Source: Beroe ovata (taxonomy: Eukaryota; Ctenophora; Nuda; Beroida; Beroidae). From it: a stretch of 64,000 nt of DNA. How positions within the stretch are numbered: the stretch's first letter is position 1; every line of letters starts with the position of its first letter. The position numbers and the translations under genes are program-made. The DNA lies in the NCBI GenBank assembly GCA_946803715.1, contig CAMPET010000040.1, positions 191,901-255,900 of the forward strand, in the 5' to 3' direction. The notes beneath the pieces were generated by a model. It was not told where the DNA came from and did no database searches. It saw only the letters and a list, made by a program, of their open reading frames with translations. Below, piece after piece: positions 1-12,362 of the stretch.

Positions 1-1699
1 TTTTTGTTTTCTTTGCCAATAAATTCACTACTTTCCAAATCACGAGACACAATAAGACGCGTGCGATGATCGGATCTGCGCCGCGCTTTTGCTATAAGCC
101 ATTCAACGCAAACAGCAAAAAAACGGGCCTCGGCCTCAGCGAGGTCGATTGAGCCTGGTCTGAGCGCGGCGTGGCGCGCGCAGAACCAAGGCCTTTCTGC
201 GCACTCATTGACCTTGCTCATATGGAATCTAGTTGGATTGTATCCAGCCTCTGTTATTGTTTTGCACGCGCGCGTGTCTCATCGAAAGCCTTCGATGAAA
301 TAAGACAGTGAGTTGGTGATGATAGTTTTCAATTTCCAGTAGCAGTATATGTTATCTCAATTTTGAATATTGAAAATGTTACTGGCTTTTTTGCTGATGG
401 ATTTTCATCTTGAAACAAACCATTAGTCAATGTTTGGTTTTATTGCTACAGTAAAATGTCCCTTCTACATATGTTGCAATCCTATTGCTAAATGATTTTC
501 ATGAAACAACCTACATATGCACCCCTGTGTATGCACTTGAATTGTGAATGATAGTTGACAACTCATAAGTCTATAGTTTCACTCTCAATCATACACCTCA
601 TTGAGATGAGAGTTATAAACCACATTTCCTTATATTGATTGAAACAACTACCTAAATAATATGCAACCAGTCGTGATTGGACGATTAGTCCAGTTGTTTT
701 TTTTGGACAACTAACCAAGCTTACCTTTGTTAGATATTACTATCTCTAGATGATCTTGTTANTTCCAAATCGGCGCGCGATCAAAAAACCCCCTAGTTCC
801 GCGAAGCCCAAAATTAGCCTATAGTGCGGTGGGTGGTGCGATCTGCGCTGCGCCACGCACTTGCCTAGTACTGCAAAACCATTCAACGCGAATAACAAAA
901 AACGGGCGTCCGCGTGATCCGAGCGTCGCGGCCGTGGCGCGCGCGGAACCAAGGCCTATCTGCGCACTCATTGACCTTTTTAGTTCAAAATCTAGTTTGT
1001 AGTCGGATCTTATATTCAACCTCTGTTCATGTTTTGCACGCGCGCTTGTCTCATCGAAAGCCTTCGATGAAATAAGATATTGAGTTGGTGAGGATAGTTT
1101 TCAATTTCCAGTAACAGTATATGCAATTATCTCAATTTTGAATATTGAAAATGTAATTGGCTATTTTGCAGATGCATTTTCATCTTGAGACAAAACATTG
1201 ATCTTGAAACAAACCATTGATCAATGTTTGGTTTCATTGCTAAAGTAAAATGTCCCTTCTACATTTGTTTCAATCCTATTGCTAAATGATTTTCATGAAA
1301 CAACCTGCATATGCACCGCTGTGTATGCGCTTGAATTTTGAATGATAGTTGACAACTCATAAGTCTATAGTTTCACTCTCAATCATACACTTCATTGAGA
1401 TGAGAGTTATAAACCACATCTCCTTATATTGATTGAAACAACTAAATAATATGCAACCAGTCGTGATTAGACAATTAGTCCAGTTGTGTTTTTTGGGCAA
1501 CTAACCAACCTTACTTTTGTTAGATATTACTATCTCTAGATGATCTTGTTACCAAATAAATAAGCTGGCAGAATTTGAAATCAAGAAGATATAGGAAGGT
1601 GAGAAATGAATTATGACACCAATAGCTATCATAAATTTCCCTTCTGAATGATAGATGGATGAGGAGCCCTCATTCATCTATTAAGTCATCTATTTTCAG
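1..1699. other. 5' flank of the EMI-EGF-collagen gene
   Basis: Apart from the tandem duplication this stretch has no recognisable gene. A strong hairpin lies at 1652-1680 (12-bp arms with one mismatch, 5-nt loop). A TATTTTCAG acceptor-like site ends at 1699, three bases before the start codon at 1703, so the true first exon and promoter could lie upstream, possibly off the window. No TATA box could be assigned. Confidence 0.5.
36..1551. repeat. Tandem duplication, two ~0.75 kb copies
   Basis: Copy 1 runs from about 36 to 761 and copy 2 from about 763 to 1551. They match nearly throughout: both have a CpG-rich head (the ATTCAACGC and AACCAAGGCCT words), a CTCATCGAAAGCCTTCGATGA palindrome region, and an AT-rich tail ending in TATCTCTAGATGATCTTGTTA. 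Copy 2 has small insertions, such as an extra partial repeat of the CTTGAAACAAACCATTGATC words near 1200. The single N at 762 lies exactly between the copies, so this may be two alleles laid end to end by the assembler rather than a true duplication. No coding exon was recognised inside. Confidence 0.85.
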
Positions 1700-1702
1700 A
1701 GA

Positions 1703-1827
1703 ATGCTATCAAGATTATTGGTCCCATGGTTTGTGTCACTAGTCTTTTTCTACAAAAGTGATGCACAAAGAAATAGTAATAGCAAAAGAAAAGATTTATA
1801 TGAACTTACAGAAGAACATGCAGGCAG
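1703..1827 (+). CDS. Exon 1: signal peptide of the EMI form
   Basis: The ATG at 1703 opens a 41-codon exon ending in phase 2 at CAGGCAG before a GTACTG donor. The first ~21 residues form a plausible secretory signal: MLSRLLVPWF, a hydrophobic VSLVFF core, then a small-residue SDA site before QRNS. The following ~20 residues are polar and charged. The start was chosen because it is the first in-frame ATG before the hydrophobic core, and an acceptor-like TTTTCAG sits just upstream, suggesting a separate 5' UTR exon. Reading on through the donor gives only 27 more codons to a stop, whereas splicing restores Ser (AG+T) and leads directly into the EMI domain. The 105-bp intron after it is the shortest of the gene. 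Confidence 0.65.
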
Positions 1828-1932
1828 GTACTGTTGTCAAAACCAAGTAGATTCATTGATCAACCTTATGAACCAGAACAATGAACAGACATCCTCATTG
1901 TATCAATGAATGCCTTATGTACCTTTTTTCAG

Positions 1933-2061
1933 TGACAATGTTTGCTTTTATACCAAGCTTGGTCCCTTAGAGACAGTTATAAGGGACAGGACAATCTCTT
2001 ACATAGAGAAAGTTCCTAAGAAGTGTGTGGTTCCTGGAAAAGATGACTGTTTTGAGAATGT
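1933..2061 (+). CDS. Exon 2: EMI-like domain, N-terminal half
   Basis: This 129-bp exon is bounded by a CTTTTTTCAG acceptor and a GT|GTAAGT donor, entering and leaving in phase 2. It reads SDNVCFYTKLG, then an IRDRTISYIEKVPKKC segment and a PGKDDCFENV end. A leading N-x-C, a V/I-rich strand, a Tyr-containing strand and a following Cys are the usual first half of EMI domains, small Cys-rich modules of EMILINs, multimerins, MEGF10-type receptors and collagen XXVI. EMI domains mediate protein-protein contacts and multimerisation outside the cell. The assignment rests on the pattern across exons 2 and 3, because this half alone is weakly conserved in all EMI families. Confidence 0.7.
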
Positions 2062-2476
2062 GTAAGTTACCACATCACCATACTTTGTAACTTGTGTAAT
2101 TCAGGATGTCCAAAAGAGTGACTGCAACTTAGCATGTTATAATCATTATTTGGAAATTGGAGTTCATTTGCTGTTTGTCGGAATTTCAACACCAACTTTC
2201 TGGTGTATTAAAGGATTCAATACACATTATATAAACAACCCAAGGATCAGTTCTAAACTTGTTGACATACTTCCTCTCCCAGATATTTTATTTCCAAGCA
2301 ATGCAGTATAATAAGTATTATATATTTACTGAAATTTGTGGCTGTCATAATACCATGCCTTTTACATCAGACTCTTTGTGTCAGAGTACATGATGAAACT
2401 GCCTAAAGTTTGTCTGCAGTAATTGTCGACACAACTGTCTCTGTCCATCCTATGATCACCAATTTCTAATTTCCAG

Positions 2477-2616
2477 ATTTGATCAGAATGACCCACCCTT
2501 CAGGACACGTTACAAAACAATCCAGAAGAAGATTAAGAGACCCAGTGAGGTTACAGTTTACCATTGCTGCAAAGGATGGCTACCAGATGAGCCAGTGGGA
2601 CTTGGCTGCCCGAAAG
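2477..2616 (+). CDS. Exon 3: EMI-like domain, C-terminal half
   Basis: This 140-bp exon has a TTTCCAG acceptor and an AAAG|GTATGT donor, entering in phase 2 and leaving in phase 1. It encodes FDQNDPPFRTRYKTIQKK, then EVTVYHCCKGW, then GLGCPK. The R-Y-K strand followed by an aromatic-C-C-x-G-W motif is the most diagnostic part of EMI domains (consensus W/Y-x-CC-x-G-Y/W) and is also seen as CCKGY in the N-terminal region of CCBE1. The +1 frame also stays open here (2479-2751), but that reading lacks the motif and ignores the strong donor. Confidence that the exon is real is high. The distinction between EMI proper and a CCBE1-type N-terminal domain is not settled. Confidence 0.8.
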
Positions 2617-5600
2617 GTATGTACTTGTGATTATTTGAACATGACGACAGATGAGCAGCATCAGTATTTTCTCACTTCCCCATTGACATGCACAATCAAC
2701 TTCATGCTTTCAAGCGCCTTCACCCAGCTGGCTGAAAATTCTCATGACTAATGTAGACAACACATTAGCTGTGCTTGATGAATTCTAGCAGCCATCCGCT
2801 GATACAGTACTTTGTGATTTGATTGATATCAACCAGTACTTTGATTGATATCACACAAATGGCGGGTACATCATTGAATGAAGTGGTGTACAAAGCTATA
2901 GTGTATGTATGTTACGTCACAGAGATGTGTCAATAGATAGATAATAGGATGATAATACCTTCTGTTGCATGACAGCTCTAAGGCATACATCAGACCAGAC
3001 AAGTATCACGACATCTTGGTTCCCTTTCAAATTGCACACACTCTCTATTAACTGTTTCATGCAGCTATCGCGTTTTCACATTAGTATCAGGAGTTTTAAC
3101 ACTTGAGAAAACTACTTGTTAATAGAGCAATATAATGGATTGTGAGTAGCCCCGTTTCTCAGCATGCATTTTAAAAAACGAAGTATGTCCAAGCTACAAG
3201 CTACAAGCTGGCTTCTTGACAAGACCTTGCACATAAATGGATGTCCCAAGTTCTTACACCAGAGTTATTGTCAATAGGATTTCTCTTCTGATATAAAAAT
3301 TGTCAAAAAACTCAAATTGCTGACTTAATCCACGACAGATATCTCGACATTTATTTCCTCTCTCGGTAGCAAAAACTCTGTAAAAACTACCGAATTCTAT
3401 TCTCTGCGTGTGTGTGGGTTATCATTTCTACCCAACTTTACATTAGTTAACACCTCTCCCCCTTCCCGTTCCGACAGAACTGTATAATTATTGTTATAAT
3501 TGTCGGTATATATATTCCTATTTCCTGCCCACGGGGAATTTACTTTACATTAATAATAATTCCTGACTTTATTGTGCTACTAAATTGAGTGCTAAACACA
3601 ACAAAATATTATGTGTGTATGCTTACAGATATGAAGTCACCTGTATCCCAAAATTTCCGAAATCCAATCAGATCACCACCTTTTCATCTAGTTTATCCCT
3701 TTCGAAAAATACTGATATCTCACTGTACAATAATTACAGGTATATAGTATCTCAGTCTTTTTTCGAACGAGTTTTTTTCTCTCTCTTCTACATTCTCTAT
3801 GTCTAACAGAGGTCCACCCCAGAGAAAGAAGTTCTTACACTACGGTCGAAGGTGCTAATATCAGTTCCCGCTTCCTCTCTAAATTCCTGAAATTATATTT
3901 CCGCTGCAGGAAGCGTTTCTACCGAGATATTTAGAGTACAAAAGGAGGAGGAGGAGAAGGTTACTCCTTCATAAAACATGTGTGCTGCGGGCTGATAATT
4001 ACTCTCAAACTAAAATTAGTGGTATCAGTGAAAGGTTGGGAGAAGTGAAAATTATGTGTACCATTAAAAGATTTCAAATTATAGTAGTTTGCAGAAATCT
4101 AGCCTTAGAGAAAGAGAGAGACAGATTTGAATGATGAAGTGTGGGTATCGCAACGTGACCGGTATGGGATAGTGAGTGCGGTCTAGCTCTACATCTCTAG
4201 ACAGTGATATCCGTATTATACGATTCTCAGAACGAAGCTACTACTTTCCCTCACTTCAAATGATAGAGGATGGGAGAAGTAGGAAAGGGAGCTAGGGCGG
4301 TAGTTGAGCCTCTAATGGACTCAATTCTCATCAAGGTTTACCATTTCAATTTAGAAACGTTTTTCCATGGAATTGATCAGTGACATCAATCTGTGTCTCC
4401 TTAGGGAAATCTGTGCATAGAATCTGTGAAAATTTCTAGATATTTCTAAAATTATCTGGGGAGAAATTTTTAAATCACCTCCTGCTTAGTGATTGAAGTT
4501 TAAAGTCAGAGTAAAACTAAGTTCCTGCTTGCTAATTTAATAAAAAATTTAAGAAACGGTGACGTTTTTAATAATTTTCTATTTTCAATCGACCGCAAAG
4601 ATCGATTATAAGTTGAACTTATTTAAAAGTATCGGTGATTATCAATTCTTCGATATTCCAATCAAAGTTTTCCATGTTTGAAGGAAATCTGGCACAGTCA
4701 TTAATTAGCATTTTATGCTAACTGTATACTTCTGATGCAGCCACGATTCACGATCAACTCCTCGTTAATCCATTTAGATAACAAAAGTTGAGTGATTATC
4801 CCATCGACTAACAGAATCTGTCCTCACATAATATTCCACATTATGAGCGCGGTAAACTTGATTTTCATTACGGCGGTGAAGTTCAGTTTTACGTTTGATC
4901 TTGTTTAAAACACTGAGCACCACCGCCTTGGATTAAAATTGGAACCACGCTCACAATATGTAGTCTCTGTTTATATGTGAAACCATGTGAAAATCGTAAT
5001 GAACTAATATATGACCCCTCATTTCAAACACGCGACACGCCCTCACGGCTATCAATATAGGAACCTATAATATTGTAGCTGTAGTATAGTACACTATAGC
5101 AGTATAGTACACTATAATAGCAGTACCTATATATGTTATTGCCACTAGTAGTAGTAAAATATGAACAAGCAAACCACATACCACATTAATATGTGCTCTA
5201 CACTTTCATAACATATTTGTTGTAGAACATGCATTTCTTTACATCGACTCATTAATCATGGCTTGGCTGCAGCTGTTGCCAAGCTCCCAGAAGCCGTTGT
5301 CAGGGTGATATAATATGTAGACACACTGGTTACGTCATTATAACTTTGTACTGCAGCTTTTCACCACCACTTCAGGAGTAGAGCACAATGTGTGTGTGAG
5401 TGAAGTGGCTTGATTGCCGAAAATTTGATAGGTTGACACTTGAGATGCAGGAGTTAGAACCAATTACGTAGTTAGCGGACACGAGACACCATCATGATGA
5501 ACAATTAGCCCTAGTTAATTACTAGTTGTGTCGACTGATAATGTTACAGTTTCATCGTCTGTCGCTACACGCACTTTGGGGTAGTCAAGTACCCATAATC

Positions 5601-6810
5601 TAGCTCCAGCAATGAATTTCCAGCCGACAAATGTCTATTATCTTGGAACTTTGGAATATATTGTTCCCCCTAATTGTGTGAGGAGGATCAAAAATATAAT
5701 CGCTACTCTCCGAGGAGCCTATGCAAATAAACCCCATCACCGTGTCACTGATTAAATTAATTAGAATTAAATTAAACCCGCTTTATCATAACCAACTGGA
5801 AAGTATGTTATACGGAGTTCAGTCAAATTTCCGAAATTTTCCCCTTCGGTACGCCCTTTTTTCCATGTCTAGCTGAAAATCTGAGAATATTTAGGCAAAC
5901 ATGGAATATGTTATGTGAGTGTGTGAGAGTAAAATATGATATTTTTGTGGGCAGGGAGATAGGCATATTTTGTAAATTATGATACATGTCCATTGAGCGT
6001 GTAAATCCATACTGTAATTATTATTGTCCGAAAAATCCATATATATATTTTGATACCCGATCGTATTAGATCATAACTGAATCTGTGATCTAGCTGTGAT
6101 AAATATGGAAATAAATTGAAAATTAGACCGACAATCATGGATCAATGCGACAGGAAATTGGATTGTATCTCGGTTGTGTAAACTTACACTCGTCCCAGTT
6201 AATCGTGTGTATCTTGTTTTTGTTTGATAAATCTTTGTGTGTGTGTGTGTCTTGATTCCCGACGCAGTTTTGGTAAGTGCACCACAGACGATGCTATTTT
6301 CTCGCTCAATTTTGACAATTTTGGGCATCATGACAGTAATTGAGACACGTACAATATTTACTGTTAGCATATTTTATTCATCGGACTCACTAACATGTTT
6401 CGTAATGATGTAAACACTTGAAAATTGACTCCTTAAATGTCCGACAATTGACAGCGCAATTTACCGAAATTAAATTTGAACAAGTGTAAAGCACAGTTCG
6501 TTACTTGACAAATTGTCCGGGTCGTATAGCTGTAATTCTTGTCCAGGATTTTCGGATCGACACATCCATGGTATTTTAGGATTGGAGGGGGCGCAGCATT
6601 CCTAGTTTTTGTAAGGGATGGGGGAGGAACGAATTTTGTTAGGGGTGGGAAAGGAACGAATTTTTGTTATCTCAATAGCTTTGGGAAATGATTAGATTTG
6701 TGAAAATGCAGGAATCGAAATACAGGATGATTTTTTGCATGTACAGCAATGCGTGTCGGCATATATACGACTGTATGTATCTGAATTAGCAAGAGGCTGG
6801 TATATAATAT

Positions 6811-6895
6811 GGGTTATTTATATTGAACGCAGATGTCACGGAATATACCGTATATTATACTGCCAGTATTCCGTGACATCTGCGTTCAATAACCC
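6811..6895. repeat. Foldback inverted repeat, 24-bp perfect arms
   Basis: The arm at 6822-6845 (ATTGAACGCAGATGTCACGG...) is the exact reverse complement of 6867-6890. The loop is 21 nt (6846-6866). Outer bases GGGTT at 6811-6815 and AACCC at 6891-6895 also pair if a 6-nt bulge is allowed. It could be a solo foldback element or a structured RNA. No terminal target-site duplication was found by eye. Confidence 0.9.
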
Positions 6896-9800
6896 ACACA
6901 ACTCCGACTACATACTTGTGTGGAATTTACAACCCATGTGTAGGGTGATTTATGAGTGATGAGAAGAGTTATAGTCAAGTAACTTCTGTGATGTCAAATG
7001 TATAGAGGTCGCACGAGTGAGCGTTCCATTGGCAGATCCCTCCCCAGAAGGTTGCAATTATCTAATTGATTAACTGATTAGGTGATTGGGTCTGGAGGGT
7101 TAGGCTACTTGATACTGCACGAGCCTGATCTATTCTCATCTATTGCAAGGTTGACGCTGGCAATCCATCATTGTCTCAATGACAACTTGCATATTTCGGC
7201 AACTCTGTAATAGATTTCCGGCTTGTAATTAATTCTTCACTAGCAAAAATGACACAACTTCGGTTTAGAAGTCACGATGAACAATATCGTAATACCTTTT
7301 TTCACCTAATTGAAAATTTTGGTAATAATGTCAGAATGTCGCCTAACCATTATAAAGGGTATGACAAACTCTGTCGTGACTTATAGTGGCCATGTTTCGA
7401 AGAGGTCGTCATAATATGCCAGAATGTTATTACAAATCGCTAATGATGTGATAGAGCATTTTTTCTTATCTAATCAGTGTAAACTTGTTGGTTAGATCAT
7501 CAACGTATGTGTCCTTGGATGATGGTTTCTGGAAAATTTGGAAATAAGTACGATCCGACTACGAAAAAATGTTTTTGGAAAACCTCGTGCGATATGAAAA
7601 TAACCAGCTTTGAGCTTACCTCTCGCCCTTTCGTTCACCACCAGCTTCTTACCCTGAACACTGAGATGAAATTTCAAATATTTTCCAATTTCCAAATTCC
7701 TGTACAGAGAGAGAGAGAAGGGAGTAGGGACACCCAAGGGTCCAAGATGCCATCTGAAGCACCTTCTCTCCCCTGTGTGTGACAGATTAGATTTCGGTGT
7801 GGTGCGCCGCGTGGGAGTCTATGAATCTACATATATCAGACCAATTAATGCTATGTAATATTCATATTTGGAATCGTGGAATGCACAATATTCTGAGTGT
7901 GCGAGAGGAATATAATATGTGTGTGCGTGGACCGAAACTTGGTGGATTTGACGACAAAATTCCATTACATGGCTAGCTATGGAGCTTACTGATATGCCTA
8001 CCACAGGAGACGCACACACAAACACACAGACACACAGACTCACACACACGCCGCAGTAGAAGATTTCAATATAATTGAAGATTGGATGTCATTCACACAG
8101 CATTATAGACGTCTGAGCACGTGCATTCCTGTGTTCATTTCTCTGATCAGGTTACCAAACAGACCTTTCTATTAATAATATAGCTCTGGGTCTGTGGAGC
8201 TCAGAATAGATCATTATCCAGGGCGAGAGCTAAGTTTGTATCAAGGTTGTGGAATGTAAACGCAAAAAGGTTTCAATCCAGAGTAGCATCCCATTACCTA
8301 CCTACCTACTCTATTGTCAAATGAATCTAGTCAACTGGATATTTCAAGGAGACAATGACCATGAAAGTACCTAAGACTGGCGTATTGAATTGACCTCTTC
8401 CATCTTGTTGGAATCTGAAACGTCAAGGGTTCAGAAAGTACCCTAAATTTTGAACCCTACACCTTTCAAATAATTATCTGAACACGAGCTAGGGTTTTCT
8501 ATCTGGAAAGTTTCAAATCATCTTGAAAAACTATCTAAATAACCGCCGTGTGTGGTACCAGATATCATCGTGAGTCTGCCGTGAGTCTGGAATGAGAGAG
8601 TCGAATATTTCTGATTCCTCCACCACTGCTACCACCAACAGCACCACAGTCATCGAGTTTCACTTGTAATCGAATGAGTGCCTATCCGGTATGTGATTGG
8701 TGGTCTTTGTCAAGTGACAAATGTCCCCCCCTCTCTCTCTCTCTCTGGAGTGAGGAATGCAGTCGGAAATTTTCAGTTCGTTGTGAAGATTTAGTTGGGT
8801 CATTGTGTCTGATATGACCTCACGGGGTAAGATTGGTCTGAGTTCGTGAGAAAAGGAGAAATGTGACACCGCCAAAAACAAAAACATCGCTATGGAACTA
8901 TATTTGTGAAAGTATCAAATTTTCAACCGCCACTCATGAAAACTCTTAGTAATCGTTCAAATATTTTGAAAAGTTTATCCTAGATTTGAGCAGTTAATAC
9001 TACACCCGTAGTCATACCCCTGTACTCTCAAAATATAGCACACATACATACAATATAGCGGGTCACTCGTGCAATGTAATAAATTCGTGATCAGCAATTA
9101 CGAGTCTTTCGTCCTACTGCAGCTGAGATATTTGCAAACTATTATATAACAGATGAAAATAAGCGAAAATAAGTTGTGATACATTGTATATCATCATGTT
9201 ATTTTTATAGATTTTCCAATTTATAGATTCTTCTGTCAGATCTTGATGCGTTATGGAAAAAATTCTAGCTTGATAAAGCCCATACTGCAGCGGTCTAAGA
9301 AAATGCAATCTCCGCGATCGTCAATTTCTTGGTCATTAGTGTTACCGGTACTTGAAATGTAAATAGTTGGCAAGGATCCAACAGCTATACCCGCATTCCG
9401 GTTCTTGGTAAAATTATTGATCTTTTTCCACCACATACCCAATACCTAAGCTACTGCAGGCATCGGTAAGGGGAATCTCTCATTGACCATTGATTTGGAG
9501 AACATTATTGGAGAGCATTGGAAATTTATCATCCTCTTAGCTTCTTAGATTCAAGCAACGGAGAGTTTACGAACTATGTGTTCGTGAAGGAAAGCTGGAC
9601 TCCTCAAGATGAGCCAAATTCTTTCACCCAACTTGTCGGGCTGATCTAAAGAAATTGTTCAAGAACACATTTTTACCAGTTTTAACTTCGCTTTAATCAC
9701 GAAATAATTGGATATAATGTCTTCGTGTTCAGAGGACTTTTAAATTTTTTTCCCTTTTGATGAACCTTTGCAATGTACCGAAAATAGAGTCCACATCTGT

Positions 9801-12029
9801 TTTTCGTGTACTAGAAAAACACATGACGCTTTCTCTTACACGTCCAGAAAAAAGGGAGTGTGGGAAGGGGAATCTTAATTTGGTTATTTTTTACATTGAC
9901 CAATGATCCACCAACAAAGTTAACATTTATGTCGAAGAGGGGGCAAAAATGACAGAGGGAAAATCTCAGTTTTACCAATTAAATTACCATTGTTATTAAT
10001 TATTACGATTCTCGGTATCCAAAGAAAGGTACTGATTGGAATATATGCAAGATATGCGCAAGCCACAAGGTAATAGCTGTTATACCGATAGTACTCGATT
10101 ACTTCCAGGAAGATTTATTGGGATTTGGGGTTGGTGATGGTTGTGCATCTGTCACTACATTGTAATTGTGCTTTTCACAAACTGTCAATCCAAAATGATC
10201 GACAAAAAGGTTATGAAAATAATATACCCTGTAGCATAATTGAATAAACAACGCCCTCCTTCCTTTATTCAAACTTCTAAGTCGGTAAATCCTGCATTAT
10301 TGAATATTTCTATATTTCAGAATGTTAACAATGGATGCTTTTCATTATAGATCACAGGGGTTTTGCTATACTAGAATATGCTAGGACAAACTCACGTGTG
10401 AAAAGAAGCTTAGTTTGGGTACCTTTTTCAAGCGCACATTCCGCCATTTTTAGAAACAGTGATCTACATCTCTAGCATCAGAGTTTCTAATATTTTCATG
10501 ATGATTTCCCACGCTTAAACAAAGTTAAATATCAGATGAACTAACAATAGATTGGAAAACATTAGATCACACTTACCATGCGGTTCGAAATGAACATTAG
10601 TGCTCTGTGGGAATTGTTGAAATTATTGTAGCCCCGGATTTTGTGTGTGTAAGCTTTTAAATTTATTTGATTTGGTCATCATGTGGTATGTGAAAATTAT
10701 ATTGTGAGAATATTCTATTCAATATGTGTGTGTGTACTATGTGCATTCCTATATTTTGCATGGTACTGTATACTGTACATGAATTGCAAGTCATTAGGTA
10801 CTATCTGTAGTCGTCCATTGTACCAACCGAAGCTTCTCTGTGCAAGCTTATGTATAATAACTTTCGAAACTTGGTCTCAAAATAATGGAACTATCAAAGT
10901 TTCAAGAACGCATCACCCATTTTCTGTCAGAAAAACGAAATGAGACGTTTCCTGAAGAATTGAAAATCCGAGAAACGTATCAATATTCCTCGAATTACAC
11001 TACCTATCGTGTGAAGAGCATTGTTTAGGTTCTTGGAGCATGAGTCTATAATATGAATGTTTGGAGGTCCATTGTTAAGATACATAGTAGCTGTGTGTGT
11101 GTGTTTGTGTATGTGTGTGTGTGTTTGTGTATTGGGGATGAGTTGGGTAAATCATATAGACAGATATAAGATCTTGGTTTAAACATTGTTCTGTAGTTAT
11201 CTAGGTTGAGGTACAGAAGAATATGACCTTAGATTTGAATCAAGGGCACTTTATTGGACTATGGCTACCCATTTCCCCGATGTTGCTATAAGATGGAATT
11301 ACAAGTTAAAATGTGGCAAGCTAAGTCATCTGTTGCTCAAACGTTTTGAAAACGGTCTTTACCGGTCACGAATCAAATTTTAAATCATCGCATAATTTCA
11401 TCACAAATTATGTTGTAAAACTGCACGCATGTGGTTTTCAATAGCCTGCTTTGTGGATGTCGGCATACAATTTCATTAAACTCCGACAGCTTCCCCAATG
11501 CCGTGCAAAAATTTTGCTACAGTCATCGGTATTTTTAACAATAGCAATGTGAAACCAAACTTAATTTTGAGAAATCAAAAAGGTTTTCTCGCTGAATCCT
11601 TTGAAAATTCAAGATTTCTCATTCATCTTTTACCTATCATTTTAGAAAAGGTTTCATATCCTCAAACTGTTTACTAAAATACAACCTCCCTTTCCAAGTC
11701 AAGACTTTTCTAGGCCAGTCAATCTTGAGTACACAAGTATGTGTAGCAATTAGCGTACTCTCCTCAGTTATAGAGTCCCATCAACTGCTCTTACTCCTTC
11801 AAATGATTCAGTCTAGACTGGAGAACAGGAGAATTTTCATGTCGAAGGGAGGAATGTCGTCGTCTCATAATTCATAATTGAAGCAGAAGTCCTCACACAC
11901 ACAATCATGATATACTCGGCTCACTTGAGAACAGTTTGGAGGAACAACTTTCAATATTCTCTTCCACTGCAGAGTGATGAGAACATAGAACTTGACTTGC
12001 CCTCATTCATCAATCTCACCACTCAACTC

Positions 12030-12250
12030 CCACTTGGCACCTGATATATCACCCTCTACCTGACACCAGCACCTCCCATCACCTGAAACCTGCACATTAC
12101 ATCACCTGACAGCCGCACCTGTCACCTGACAGCAGCACCCCCTATCACCTGAGACCAGCACCACCCACCACTTGTCACCTGACACCAGCAACTCCCACCA
12201 CTTGTCACCTGACACCAGCAACACCCACCACCTGACACCAACTCCTGCCC
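12030..12250. repeat. Degenerate minisatellite upstream of micro-exon
   Basis: The words TCACCTGACACCAGCA and CTCCCACCACTTGTC repeat about eight times with a loose period of roughly 22-28 bp. The array ends some 70 bases before the acceptor of the 45-bp exon and feeds a C/T-rich stretch into it. No reading of it resembles a known protein. Confidence 0.8.
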
Positions 12251-12317
12251 TAACTCGGGACTATTTCAGCCGACTGTCCCTGCTCTCCTCACACATCGAG
12301 CTGCATCTCACCAACAG

Positions 12318-12362
12318 AGTGTGTCTGTGATGACGGCTGGTTTGGCGAGCTCTGCGATGAAG
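12318..12362 (+). CDS. Exon 4: 45-bp micro-exon, half EGF
   Basis: This small symmetric phase 1-1 exon follows CACCAACAG and ends before GTTAGT. Joined to exon 3 it reads GLGCPK then ECVCDDGWFGELCDE. C-x-C-x2-G-W-x-G-x2-C is the second half of an EGF-like repeat, as found right after EMI domains in MEGF-type proteins. The first half is short or missing here, so the unit has fewer than six Cys unless another exon lies in intron 3. Because it is symmetric, the exon can be skipped without changing frame, and exon 3 can also join exon 5 directly. The weak part is the short length: support comes from the motif plus two exact phase matches. Confidence 0.7.

Larger units (their letters stand above)
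2617..12317. other. Intron 3 (9.7 kb), no gene recognised
   Basis: AT-rich intron with scattered short open frames that look random. It holds a near-duplicated 18-bp word around 5086-5120 (GTATAGTACACTATA), a foldback at 6811-6895, short GT, GA and CT microsatellites (6237-6252, 8013-8050, 8730-8746, 11094-11135), and a degenerate CACCTGACACCAGC-type minisatellite just before the next exon. I see no conserved protein motif on either strand. Confidence 0.6.

Noticed and set aside
2479-2751. 90-codon frame overlapping exon 3
   Set aside because: Wrong frame; the EMI CCKGW motif, acceptor and donor all lie in the other frame.
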